Shown here: positions 1 to 7,827 of the stretch, in pieces | Layout: each line of letters opens with the position of its first letter | How positions within the stretch are numbered: position 1 is the first letter of the stretch | DNA from: Methylorubrum populi | GTDB lineage: Bacteria; Pseudomonadota; Alphaproteobacteria; Rhizobiales; Beijerinckiaceae | DNA length: 64,000 nt | Direction of reading: 5' to 3' | Assembly (NCBI RefSeq): GCF_002355515.1 | Contig: NZ_AP014809.1 | Location: 496,001 to 560,000 of the forward strand | Notes under the pieces: model-generated | The model's database searches: none | What the model was told of the DNA's origin: nothing | What the model saw: the letters and a program-made list of their open reading frames with translations, nothing else | Program-made: the position numbers and the translations under genes

Positions 1-431
1 TCCAGGCCTGGCTCGCCGAGAGGAAGTACGGCGGCGTGTACCTCCTCGTCGGTCGCCGCGACGGCCGCGCGAGGGTGCGGGTCGGCGAGGGCGTGAAGCT
101 CTGGACGCGGCTCGGCGATCACAAGGCGGACCCGCAACTGGATTTCGTCGAGGAGGTCTACGCCCTCGTCTCGCCCGTCTTCCACAAGGGTGCGACGGTC
201 TACCTCCAGGAGGCCCTGTCGGAGATCGTCCAGGCCGAGCCCGGGCTCGACTATCACAAGGGCTGCGGGCCCCTGGCCGATTTCCCCCTCGGCGAGGGCG
301 AGCGCAAGGCGCTCGATCTCGCGATGCTGCTCGGGCTGAACCTGTTCTGCGCCGCGGGCCTGCGGGTTCTGCAACCGGGTCAGAGCCGGCTCGCCCGGCA
401 GGTCGCCGCGCTCATGGCGGAGGCGGCGTGA
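1..431 (+). CDS. GIY-YIG-like domain protein, 5' end outside window
   Basis: The frame is open to the left edge, with residues QAWLAERKYGG before the first possible in-window start (GTG at 36), so the true start probably lies upstream. The pattern GVYLLVG, then RVGEG, then a basic helix with RLGDH resembles the start of a GIY-YIG domain, and a later YLQEALSEI helix fits too. The second tyrosine of the GIY-YIG signature is not seen (VRVG instead), so nuclease activity is doubtful. Its stop overlaps the next gene by one base, which suggests translational coupling. The fold assignment is tentative and the role unknown. Confidence 0.6.
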   Translation, partial: QAWLAERKYGGVYLLVGRRDGRARVRVGEGVKLWTRLGDHKADPQLDFVEEVYALVSPVFHKGATVYLQEALSEIVQAEPGLDYHKGCGPLADFPLGEGERKALDLAMLLGLNLFCAAGLRVLQPGQSRLARQVAALMAEAA

Positions 432-1312
432 TGACCGGCCGCACGAACCCTGCGGCGGGGGCGACCCCCGCCGGGCCGCCCGACATCCCGGCAGCGGCAC
501 CGGCATCGGTGCTGCGCGTCCAGATGATCAGCGACCTGCACGTCGACGTCGCCGATACCCGCGCGCTGAAGCTCGCCCCCGGCGCCGACCTCGTCGTCGT
601 GGCCGGCGACACCTGCGCGGGCGCCGCGACGGCACTCGCCACCCTGCGCCGGCATATCCCTGCGCCGGTGCCGATCGTCACGGTGCTGGGCAATCACGAG
701 CATTACGGCAGCACGATTGAGCACGAGCTCGACCGCGCCCGGGAGGCCGCCGCGCACCTCGACATCACCCTGCTGGAGGACGAGGTCGCAGAGATCCGCG
801 GCGTCCGCTTCCTCGGCTGCACGCTCTGGACGAGCTACACCCTGTTCGGAGCGCGGCACCGGGCGGTGGCGATGGCCGCCGCGCTGCGCGGGATGAACGA
901 CCACCGGGCGATCACGATCGGGCGCGGATCGGAGCGGCAGCGGTTCCTGCCGGCCGACGCCGCCGCCCTGCATGCGGCCTCGGTCCGGTTCCTCGACACG
1001 ACCCTGGCGCTGCCGTTCGAGGGGCCAAGCGTGGTGGTCACCCACCACGCCCCGCATCCGGTCTGCATCGCGCCGCGCTTCGGCCGCGATCCGCTGAGCG
1101 CCAGCTTCGCCAGCGACCTGTCGGCGCTGATCGATGCCCGGCAGCCCGCCTGCTGGATCAGCGGCCACACCCACCACGCGGTCGATACCCGCCTCGGGGC
1201 CACCCGGCTCGTCTCGAACCCGCACGGCTACCCCGGCGAGTGCCGCGACAGCTTCGATCCCGCCCTCGTCATCGAGATCCCGCTGGCCCCGCGGGGGGAG
1301 GAATGCCCGTGA
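431..1312 (+). CDS. Calcineurin-like metallophosphoesterase
   Basis: This 293-residue protein carries the ordered metal-binding motifs of the calcineurin-like phosphoesterase family: SDLHVD, then GDTC, GNHEHYG, VTHHAPH and GHTHH near the end. These bind two metal ions and hydrolyse phosphomono- or phosphodiesters. The substrate cannot be read from sequence. There is no signal peptide, so it should be cytoplasmic. The ATG at 431 shares its first base with the previous stop, and an alternative GTG lies one codon upstream. Its end overlaps the next gene by 10 bases. The packing implies one operon with the AAA+ protease and exonuclease genes. Confidence 0.85.
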   Translation: MTGRTNPAAGATPAGPPDIPAAAPASVLRVQMISDLHVDVADTRALKLAPGADLVVVAGDTCAGAATALATLRRHIPAPVPIVTVLGNHEHYGSTIEHELDRAREAAAHLDITLLEDEVAEIRGVRFLGCTLWTSYTLFGARHRAVAMAAALRGMNDHRAITIGRGSERQRFLPADAAALHAASVRFLDTTLALPFEGPSVVVTHHAPHPVCIAPRFGRDPLSASFASDLSALIDARQPACWISGHTHHAVDTRLGATRLVSNPHGYPGECRDSFDPALVIEIPLAPRGEECP

Positions 1313-3453
1313 ACCGCCAAGACGATGCATACACCCAGCCGGCGGCCGCTCCCGCCGACCTACCCGCCGACCTCCTCTCCAGCGAAGCGGTAACGGGCGA
1401 CGGTGCCCCCGTAACCGGGATGGTCGAGGGCATCGCGGACGCCGTCGCGACGGTCCTCGACCTCGACCGGGCGATCCCCGACCTCCTCGACTTCGACGGG
1501 GCCGGCGATGGCGCGGCCGTTGCCGCCGCCGATGGCGGACGCCCTGGGTGGCAGGGCTGGCGCGGCGTGCGCCGATTCGACGGCCTCGGCCAGCCGACCG
1601 AGTTGCTCGTCGAGATCGCCCTGGAAGCGGTGCTGCTGCCGCGCCTGCGTCGAGCCCTGACCAAGGCCGAGCCGGTCGTGGTGCTCGTCACCGTGCCCGG
1701 CCCGGCCTGGGTGAAGCCGGTCGAGGCGGCGATCCGGCGCGCCAGCGGCCGCCAGGCGGAGTGCATCGCCCGCGCCGTGGCGCCCCGCCCCTCCGCCGGC
1801 AGCGATCCCGATGCCGAAGCAGCCGACCTCGTCGCCCGTGGATACCCTGTGGTGGCGATCGCCCCGGACCGGGCCTGGCTCTCGCCGCTGCTCGTGGCCG
1901 CCGCCGACCACATCCTCGCCATCCCGCCCCTCGACGCCGCTCAGGTCGCCCTCGCGATCCGCGTCTGGTGCGGGCGCCGGACGCGGGCGGTCCTGGAGCC
2001 GGGCGACCTCTCCGGGCTCGACCTGCCCGATCTCGCCGCTGCCCTGCGACCGGGGACCACCCCTTCCGCCTGCCTCGACCGGATCCGCCGGGCGAGCCGG
2101 GCCCGTCTCGGCCCGGTCGCGGGCGAGGCGGTCACCCCCCTCGACCGGCTGACCGGGTACGGCGAGGCCCATGTCTGGGCGACCCGGACGGTCGCCGACA
2201 TCGCCCGGGTGCGCCGCGGCGAGATCCCGGCCTCGACCCTGGAGGGGGCCGTGCTGTTCGGGCCGCCCGGCACGGGCAAGACCCTGCTCGCCCGCTCCCT
2301 CGCCCAGGCCTCGGGCGTGATGGTCGTCGAGACCAGCGTCGGTGCGTGGTTCGCCGGCAGCCCGGGCTTCCTGGACAGCATCACCAAGCAGATCGCTCAG
2401 TTCTGCGATCGGCTCGCCCTCGCCGCCAGGCAGGACGGCTGCGCCATCGGCTTCTGCGACGAACTCGACGCCCTGCCGAACCGCGCGCGCATGGATGAGC
2501 GCAGCGCCTCGTGGTGGAACCCCGTCGTCACCTACTGTCTCATCCGCTTCGAGAGCCTGCGCAAGGCCGGCGTCATCCTGATCGGCGCGACCAACCACCT
2601 CGACACGATCGACGCCGCCCTGCTCAGGCCGGGCCGCTTCGACCGGCAGTTCGCCATCGCCCCGCCGGACGAGGCCGGGCGGGCGGGGATCCTGCGCGGT
2701 CACCTGGGAGAAGATCTCGCCGGAATCGACCTGACGCCGGCGGCGCGCCTGTCCTCCGGCATGACCGGCGCGACGCTGGCGGCCTGCGTGCGTGCCGCCC
2801 GATCCCGGGCGCAGGCGGCCGGGCGGCCGATGCAGCTCGCCGACCTCCTGGCCGAGATCGCCCCGGCCGAGACGCGCTCGCCCGCCCGCCTGCGCGGCGT
2901 CGCCCTGCACGAGGCCGGGCACGCCCTGGTCGCCCACCGCGCCGGCCTCACCGTCGTGCAGGTCTCGACCCGATCCGGATCGCGGCACGACGGATCGACG
3001 GTGTTGCGCCTGTCCGATCCCACCCCCGACCGCGCCGGCCTGGAGCGGCAGGTGGTCGGCCTGCTTGCCGGGCGTGCCGCCGACGCGGTGCTCGGCGAGG
3101 GCGTCACCGCCGCGGCGAGCGCCGACCTGCGCGAGGCGACGCGCCTGCTCGCGGCGCTGCATGCCAGCCTCGGGCTCGGCGCCACCCTGCGGGCAGTCGT
3201 CGACCAGGAGCACGCCGCCGTCCTACTGCGCGAGGATCCGGCCCTCGCCGCCCTGGTCGAGGCGGACCTGCGCCGCCTGCAGGGCGTGGCCGAAGGGCTT
3301 GTGCGCGCCGACCGCGCGGCGATCCTGGCGCTCGTCGAGGCCTTGCTCGCGCGCCGCATCCTCACCGGCGACGAGGTGGCCGAGATCGCCGCCCGGCACC
3401 GGCCGCGGATCCGGGTTCCCGCCGGACGGCGGCAGCGCATGCCGGCCCCGTGA
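1303..3453 (+). CDS. Soluble FtsH-like AAA+ ATPase with M41 zinc-protease domain
   Basis: The 716-residue product has a roughly 300-residue N-terminal region that may be a degenerate ATPase-like module, then an AAA+ domain with Walker A GPPGTGKT (residues 320-327) and Walker B ending in DE (386-387). An M41-type domain follows with HEAGH (536-540) and a likely third zinc ligand, Asp608, in SADLREA. Unlike housekeeping FtsH, no membrane segments are visible, so it should be cytosolic. The ATG at 1303 follows a GGGGGGAGGA ribosome site and lies inside the end of the phosphoesterase gene. Targets are unknown; it may unfold or degrade proteins linked to its nuclease-like neighbours. Confidence 0.85.
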   Translation: MPVNRQDDAYTQPAAAPADLPADLLSSEAVTGDGAPVTGMVEGIADAVATVLDLDRAIPDLLDFDGAGDGAAVAAADGGRPGWQGWRGVRRFDGLGQPTELLVEIALEAVLLPRLRRALTKAEPVVVLVTVPGPAWVKPVEAAIRRASGRQAECIARAVAPRPSAGSDPDAEAADLVARGYPVVAIAPDRAWLSPLLVAAADHILAIPPLDAAQVALAIRVWCGRRTRAVLEPGDLSGLDLPDLAAALRPGTTPSACLDRIRRASRARLGPVAGEAVTPLDRLTGYGEAHVWATRTVADIARVRRGEIPASTLEGAVLFGPPGTGKTLLARSLAQASGVMVVETSVGAWFAGSPGFLDSITKQIAQFCDRLALAARQDGCAIGFCDELDALPNRARMDERSASWWNPVVTYCLIRFESLRKAGVILIGATNHLDTIDAALLRPGRFDRQFAIAPPDEAGRAGILRGHLGEDLAGIDLTPAARLSSGMTGATLAACVRAARSRAQAAGRPMQLADLLAEIAPAETRSPARLRGVALHEAGHALVAHRAGLTVVQVSTRSGSRHDGSTVLRLSDPTPDRAGLERQVVGLLAGRAADAVLGEGVTAAASADLREATRLLAALHASLGLGATLRAVVDQEHAAVLLREDPALAALVEADLRRLQGVAEGLVRADRAAILALVEALLARRILTGDEVAEIAARHRPRIRVPAGRRQRMPAP

Positions 3454-3521
3454 GGCCGAACGCCCTCCTCATCCTCCCTGGCATCCACAGCCCGTCGACG
3501 AATCCGAACGAGGACACTCGC

Positions 3522-3839
3522 ATGAGACCTGCGAACCTGGAACTGCACCTCGGCGTCGACGAAGCGGTGTGCCTGGAGCACGCGCTGGCCGCCTTCGACC
3601 GCCTGATCGCCGGGGCCGCCCCGGACCCGGCCGAGTTCGCCGCCGCGCCGATCCTCGGCGACTGGCACCGTGCCATCGTTCCGGCGCCCGAGCCGGTGCT
3701 GGTCGGGCAGGTCGCGGGCCACCCGCGCCTGCCCGGCGCGCGCCGCGTGGTCACCTCGCGGCTGCTCCTGCTCGACGAGACGGCCGGGTGGGCGAGGACC
3801 GTCAACCGCCTGTACCGGCTGAAGACACCGCCCCGGTGA
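3522..3839 (+). CDS. Small protein of unknown function
   Basis: I do not recognise this 105-residue protein with confidence. It resembles small conserved Methylobacterium proteins annotated only as domains of unknown function. There is no signal peptide, membrane segment or metal motif. The N-terminal half is an acidic helix-forming stretch (VDEAVCLEHALAAFDRL) and the C-terminal half is richer in basic and beta-forming residues. ATG at 3522 is the first good start after the AAA+ gene, 68 bases beyond its stop. Its place between a protease and an exonuclease suggests co-transcription, but gives no function. Confidence 0.65.
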   Translation: MRPANLELHLGVDEAVCLEHALAAFDRLIAGAAPDPAEFAAAPILGDWHRAIVPAPEPVLVGQVAGHPRLPGARRVVTSRLLLLDETAGWARTVNRLYRLKTPPR

Positions 3840-3900
3840 GCGGAGCTGCACGCACCGCCGCTCAAGCCTCGCACTCGATCGGAATCACGGGGAGACAGGG

Positions 3901-4665
3901 ATGAACGAGACCGTCGTCGTCTTCGACCTGGAGACGGTTCCCGATCTCGCGGCGGTCGCCCGGGTGCACGGGCTCGATCCTGCCGACGAGGACGCGGCTC
4001 GGGGCAAGCTCGGCACGGCCTTCCCCAAACTGATCTTCCACCGCATCGTCTGCATCGGCGCCCTCGTCGCCGAGCGGGTGGACGGGGCGTGGAAGGTCCG
4101 GGCCCTCGGCGCTCCCCACATCGGCGAGCGCTCCGAGCCGACGCTGATCGCCGACTTCGCCGCGCGGATCGAGCGCCTGCGGCCGCGGCTGGTGAGCTTC
4201 AATGGTCACAACTTCGATCTGCCGACGATCCGCTATCGCGCGATGATCCACGGCATCGCCGCTCCGGGCCTGACCTGCCGCCCGTATTACCGGCGCTACG
4301 ACGAGTCCGCCCTCGACCTCTGCGACGTTCTCGCGAACCACGATGCCCGGGCGCGGATCGGCCTCGACGCCCTGTGCCGGGCGATGGGCCTGCCCGGCAA
4401 GCCCGAGGGCATGGACGGAAGCGCCGTCGCCGACCTCGTCGCACAGGGCCGGCTCGATGAGGTCGCGGCGTACTGCCAGGCCGACGTCACCGCGACCTAT
4501 CGGATCTTCCTCGCCCACGAGCATCTGCGCGGCGCTCTCTCACCGGATGAGTTTGCACGGAGCAGCGAGGATCTCGCCACGTTCCTCGCCCGCACGGCAA
4601 GCGCGACTCCTGAGGTTCCTGCGATCGCCGCTGGCGATGGTCGAACCTCAGGTTCTGCGCTCTGA
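3901..4665 (+). CDS. DnaQ-fold 3'-5' exonuclease, PolB-exonuclease-like
   Basis: The 254-residue protein opens with VVVFDLETVPD, the ExoI motif of DEDD exonucleases carrying two metal-binding acidic residues. ExoII is seen as LVSFNGHNFDLPTI and ExoIII as VAAYCQADVTATY, with a tyrosine four residues before the Asp as in DEDDy enzymes. This matches the family described as 3'-5' exonucleases related to the proofreading domain of DNA polymerase B. It lacks a polymerase domain. A GGGGAGACAGGG ribosome site precedes ATG 3901. It is the last gene of the five-gene group at the left edge and may process DNA or RNA ends there. Confidence 0.8.
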   Translation: MNETVVVFDLETVPDLAAVARVHGLDPADEDAARGKLGTAFPKLIFHRIVCIGALVAERVDGAWKVRALGAPHIGERSEPTLIADFAARIERLRPRLVSFNGHNFDLPTIRYRAMIHGIAAPGLTCRPYYRRYDESALDLCDVLANHDARARIGLDALCRAMGLPGKPEGMDGSAVADLVAQGRLDEVAAYCQADVTATYRIFLAHEHLRGALSPDEFARSSEDLATFLARTASATPEVPAIAAGDGRTSGSAL

Positions 4666-4807
4666 CAGGAAACCATCACCGGCACCCACATCCCCGTGCG
4701 TGACGGCCGTGGCCTTCTCCGGAAGACCGCTGCTCCGCATCCCGAGCAACGGATCCGGTCCGAGGTCACCGGCCAGATCCGCCATTGCCGAGGGCGCGCG
4801 GTCACCT

Positions 4808-5392
4808 CTATCCGCTGCGATCTCCGCCACCTCGATGAGGCGCCGGTTGCCAGATCTCGCCGGCCCCCTCGCGCCGGTTCTCGATCCTCGCCAGCACGAA
4901 GAGCAGGTCGGAGAGCCGGTTGATGTATCGGATGATCGCCGGCGTGATCGGTTCCTGGAACGCCACCTCGACGATCTCCCGCTCGGCCCGGCGTACGACG
5001 GAGCGGGCGACATGCAGCGCCGCCGCGGCGCGCGTTCCGCCGGGCAGCACGAAGGAGTCCAGAGCGGGCAGCCCCGCATTGTGACGTTCGATCGTCGCCT
5101 CGATCCAGGCGACCCGCTCGTCGGTGAACCTCGTCGGTTCGACCTTCAGGCCCCCGCGCTCCGGCCGGCACAGGTCCGCGCCGATGTCGAACAGGTCGTT
5201 CTGGATCTGGCCGAAGATGTCGGCTGCTGCCTCGCTCACATCCAGCCGTGCGAGCCCGATGAAGGAGTTGGCTTCGTCGATCGATCCGTTGGCGGCGACC
5301 CTGATATGAAACTTCGGCAGCCGCGCCCCGTCGCCGAGCGCGGTGCGACCGTCGTCGCCCGTGCGGGTGGTGACCCGATTGATCTTGACCAT
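4808..5392 (-). CDS. Cob(I)alamin adenosyltransferase, PduO type
   Basis: This 194-residue enzyme transfers the adenosyl group of ATP to reduced cobalamin to make adenosylcobalamin. The ATP-binding motif TRTGDDGRTALGDG is at residues 8-21. The family signatures PGGTRAAAALHVAR, RRAEREI and YINRLSDLLFVLAR follow in the expected order, and the length is normal. In Methylobacterium the cofactor serves methylmalonyl-CoA mutase and related mutases of the ethylmalonyl-CoA route; homologues there have been called meaD, but the symbol is not certain for this copy. It stands alone, convergent with the exonuclease gene. ATG 5392 is the natural start. Confidence 0.9.
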   Translation of the reverse strand: MVKINRVTTRTGDDGRTALGDGARLPKFHIRVAANGSIDEANSFIGLARLDVSEAAADIFGQIQNDLFDIGADLCRPERGGLKVEPTRFTDERVAWIEATIERHNAGLPALDSFVLPGGTRAAAALHVARSVVRRAEREIVEVAFQEPITPAIIRYINRLSDLLFVLARIENRREGAGEIWQPAPHRGGGDRSG

Positions 5393-5490
5393 GGTGAATT
5401 GATGCGGAAGCGATCGGGTGTATTGCCCGCGCTCGCCTCACACCGGCATCTTACCCGCTCGCTCCAGCGCCGCAAGCGGTGTGGTTCGTT

Positions 5491-5745
5491 CTACCCCGTG
5501 ACGACCTCGATCTGCTCCCGCGGGAGCGCCCTCCACCACGCATCCCGAGCACGCATCGCCTCGTAGGTCAGGCGCAGAACATGCTCGGGCCGGCGGTGGG
5601 TGGGGTCGAGCGCCGCCCACGCCTCGTTGCGCGCGACCAGCACGTCCCACGGCAGGTCGAACACCTTCCACGCGATCGTGATGCCGTAGCGGCCCCTGGA
5701 AGCCGTTCGGATCCTGGTCGCGTTCGCCGACGCGCTCGTCAGCCG
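5491..5745 (-). pseudogene. Frameshifted remnant of a small conserved-looking protein
   Basis: The minus strand ends in protein-like sequence: GRYGITIAWKVFDLPWDVLVARN, shown here only as key parts GRYGITIAWK and FDLPWDVL, then WWRALPREQIEVVTG and a TAG at 5491-5493. No in-frame start exists upstream of the WKV codons. The preceding segment LTADERVGERDQDPNGFQG continues naturally into it only if one C is removed from a GGGGCCGC run near 5696-5703. It also lacks a start codon and begins right at the stop of the psiE-like gene. I read it as a decayed or frameshifted gene. A sequencing error cannot be excluded. Function unknown. Confidence 0.4.
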
Positions 5746-6315
5746 TCAGGAGGCTGCTTGCCGTCGCGCCTGACAGCTCAGCCCCGCCCCTATCCCGGTC
5801 TCCGCCTCCCCCCGTTCCTTGCGGTCCTGATCGCGCACGAGCCAGTAGACGGCGCCCAGCGCGAGCACCGCCGCGGCGAGGCCGAGGATGGTCAGCGGCT
5901 CGACCTTCGTCGCGTCGAGGACGATGAACTTGCGCGCGAGCGCCAGCAGGGCGATCAGCACCACCGTCCGCACCTGCACGATGCTGTCGCGCCGTTGCAG
6001 CACGCCAAGGATCGTGTGGTTGAACTCCAGCGCGATCAGCACGGTGAAGATCATGCCGAACACTGCCTGGAACACGCTGTGCTCCGCCGGATCGAGCAGC
6101 CCGAAGATCAGAAGCGCCCCGATCCGGTGGCACAGATTGATCATCGCCGCGACGACGACGAGGGCGATCAGCGCCGTGAGCACGAGGGCCACCACCTCCT
6201 CGAACCGCTGGTAGAGCGTCAGGCTCGGCCAGGCCATCCGGACCTTCCGCAGCGTGTCGGCCGAGGTCCCGGCGGCCTTCCCGGCTCCCCGTCCGTCCGG
6301 ATCTCCGGTCGTCAT
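5746..6315 (-). CDS. PsiE-family inner-membrane protein
   Basis: The 189-residue protein has four or five hydrophobic segments, beginning with VVALVLTALIALVVVA after YQRFEE, and later IFTVLIALEF, VVLIALLALA and ILGLAAAVLAL. The FNHTILGVLQRRDSIVQVRTV region matches the phosphate-starvation-inducible E family. Its biochemical role is unknown, and induction by phosphate starvation is known only for the E. coli member. I chose ATG 6315 because the residues before it are low-complexity Pro/Arg/Ser. It lies downstream of hsp20 and a small gene in the same direction, so stress-linked co-transcription is possible. Confidence 0.75.
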   Translation of the reverse strand: MTTGDPDGRGAGKAAGTSADTLRKVRMAWPSLTLYQRFEEVVALVLTALIALVVVAAMINLCHRIGALLIFGLLDPAEHSVFQAVFGMIFTVLIALEFNHTILGVLQRRDSIVQVRTVVLIALLALARKFIVLDATKVEPLTILGLAAAVLALGAVYWLVRDQDRKERGEAETGIGAGLSCQARRQAAS

Positions 6316-6352
6316 CCGTTCCACGGTCACGGTTACCGCCGCTGCGTATCCG

Positions 6353-6691
6353 TCAGGCGGCGACGGCGACCGCGTCGGGGATCGGGGCCGGCGGCCGGGG
6401 CGGCGGCGGATCGTCGTCATCGTCGTCCCGCCTGCGCGGACGGAACGCGTCGCGGATGACACGCAGGGGCCGGCGGCGGGGCACATCCCCAGGCGCCCGG
6501 TGCGCGGCGCCGGTCCCGGCGGCATCGAGTTCGGCCAGCGCCGCGAGCACGTCGTCGACGTCCACGACGGCGGCCTTCGTGCCGGGCAACCGGCGCAAGC
6601 CCGGGAACGACGCCACCGCGTGCGCGTCGGACGCCCATTCCGCCAGGATCGCGCGCCTGTCCTCCCGCCTCAGGGCCGGATGCGCCAGCAC
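6353..6691 (-). CDS. Small hypothetical protein with Asp/Pro-rich tail
   Basis: The recognisable core is VLAHPALRREDRRAILAEWASDA, given in part as REDRRAILAEWASDA, followed by LRRLPGT and VDDVLAALAELD. Similar small proteins occur in Methylobacterium without known function. The tail is an RRRDDDDDDPPPP low-complexity run. The only usual start is GTG 6691, yet protein-like sequence in the same frame (WPFEEVCEEV, ALARPGDVFGHPREV) continues upstream to about 6850 without ATG, GTG or TTG. The N-terminus may therefore be damaged, or an unusual start may be used. It sits between hsp20 and the psiE-like gene. Confidence 0.5.
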   Translation of the reverse strand: MLAHPALRREDRRAILAEWASDAHAVASFPGLRRLPGTKAAVVDVDDVLAALAELDAAGTGAAHRAPGDVPRRRPLRVIRDAFRPRRRDDDDDDPPPPRPPAPIPDAVAVAA

Positions 6692-6859
6692 CTCGCGCGG
6701 GTGGCCGAATACGTCGCCGGGCCTGGCGAGCGCCAGGGCCGCATCGGCCTCGACGGTTGTCTCTCGAACCTCCTCGCAAACCTCCTCGAACGGCCAAAGC
6801 CTGCGGGCCGGGCTGCCGTCACGCAGTCCGGCCCGTGTGCGTAAGGAACGGCGGTGCGG

Positions 6860-7339
6860 TCAGGCGGCGGCCTGGTGGGCGACCTGCGCGGGCGCGTTGT
6901 CCTGGCCGGACGCATCCTGCCGGCCGCCGATGGCGATGCGGCGAGGCTTGAGCGCCTCCGGCACCTCGCGCACGAGGTCGACGGTGAGCAGGCCGTTCTC
7001 CAGGCGCGCGCCCGTCACCCTGACGTGGTCGGCGAGGCTGAAGCTCTGCCGGAACTGCCGGGCGGCGATCCCATGGTGCAGGAACTGCCGGGCCGCCTCG
7101 GCGTCCTTGCGCTGGCCGGAGATCAGCAGGGCATTCCCGTTCTGGGTGAGCTCGATCTCGTCCTGCGCGAAGCCGGCGACGGCGAGCGTGATGCGGTAGC
7201 CGTCCTCGGCGACCTTCTCGATGTCGTAGGGTGGCCAGTTCGCCGGGCTCTCGGCGCGGTTGGCCTGGTCCATCATGTCGAACAGCCGGTCGAAGCCGAC
7301 CGTCGAGCGGTAGAGAGGCGCAAAGTCGATCGTCCTCAT
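6860..7339 (-). CDS. Small heat-shock protein, Hsp20/IbpA family
   Basis: This is a 159-residue alpha-crystallin-type chaperone that holds unfolding proteins in soluble form during heat stress. It starts MRTIDFAPLYRSTVGFDRLFDM, shown here as RTIDFAPLYRSTVGFDRLF, typical of IbpA-like proteins. The crystallin core contains YRITLAVAGFAQDEIEL and the conserved ARLENGLLTVDL near the end, then the PRRIAI segment that binds neighbouring subunits. The ATG at 7339 is supported by a GGAGGA site seven bases upstream. That site is buried in a hairpin of a probable ROSE thermometer, so translation should rise with temperature. Confidence 0.93.
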   Translation of the reverse strand: MRTIDFAPLYRSTVGFDRLFDMMDQANRAESPANWPPYDIEKVAEDGYRITLAVAGFAQDEIELTQNGNALLISGQRKDAEAARQFLHHGIAARQFRQSFSLADHVRVTGARLENGLLTVDLVREVPEALKPRRIAIGGRQDASGQDNAPAQVAHQAAA

Positions 7340-7430
7340 GACCACATCCTCCATATGAGCAATGTGATGACGAAGAGCACCGGGCACCTGTCCCGGCGCC
7401 GATTGCCGCGAGCTCCTGGGAGCCTCGCAC
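7340..7430 (-). promoter_or_regulatory. ROSE-like RNA thermometer in hsp20 leader
   Basis: Read on the minus strand, the leader folds into three hairpins. The first (7408-7428) pairs GCGAG and CTCC with GGAG and CTCGC around a bulged G. The second (7377-7399) pairs GCGCCGGG with CCCGGTGC. The third (7347-7362) pairs TTGCTC with GGAGGA around the loop ATATG. That last stem buries the ribosome site and places a G opposite a G, the hallmark UUGCU/GGAGGA arrangement of ROSE elements. Heat should melt it and free the ribosome site. Pairings are seen; function is inferred from the family. Confidence 0.75.
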
Positions 7431-7791
7431 GCGCGTAACGCAGCCGGCGGCCTCCGGTTCCGGACAAATCTGCGATGGCGCGCTTGTTGGGGATTCGGCG
7501 GCGGCGAGGACGGGCCGCTGGAACTCGGGTCGTGAGCACGGTCCAAAGCCATGCGCCCGCCCACCCCTTCGAGCCGGCGGAACAGTCGATGGCCGAGTAC
7601 GACGGCAGCGGCAGCGCGCGATGATTCCGCAGGACACGTCTCTCCGACGTCATCGCACCGACCGGCCTGCCATGCCCGATATCGAACGACCCCTGCCGGC
7701 CTCGGATTTCGACCGGCACGCTCAAACGGGGAGATACAGGTTCAAGACGCAGTTCCAAGTCGAATCGTCGAGACCGAGCGCGTGCTCGGCC
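7431..7791. other. Intergenic region without a convincing gene
   Basis: About 360 bases lie between the hsp20 leader and a possible small-RNA promoter. Short open frames exist on both strands, but they have no ribosome site, recognisable motif or coding-like composition. I could not identify a clear heat-shock sigma promoter for hsp20, although it must lie here. No repeats, tRNA or insertion-sequence ends were seen. Confidence 0.5.
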
Positions 7792-7821
7792 TTGTCAAGC
7801 CGACCTAAGAATCCGTATGTA
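7792..7821 (+). promoter_or_regulatory. Possible sigma-70-type promoter
   Basis: TTGTCA at 7792-7797 and TATGTA at 7816-7821 are separated by 18 bases, close to the vegetative consensus. No protein gene follows on this strand, but a strong terminator ends at about 7926. Transcription from roughly 7828 would give an RNA of about 100 bases. The match is modest and could be chance. Confidence 0.35.
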
Positions 7822-7827
7822 CACGCT

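Noticed and set aside
1..4665. Mobile-element or phage origin of the left-edge operon
   Set aside because: No integrase, transposase, tRNA junction, direct repeats or clear composition change was seen within the window, and the left boundary is outside it.
4666..4807. Minus-strand frame with Cys residues resembling a zinc ribbon between the exonuclease and the adenosyltransferase
   Set aside because: The frame runs through both neighbouring genes, has no start or ribosome site in the gap, and the Cys spacing fits no known ribbon.
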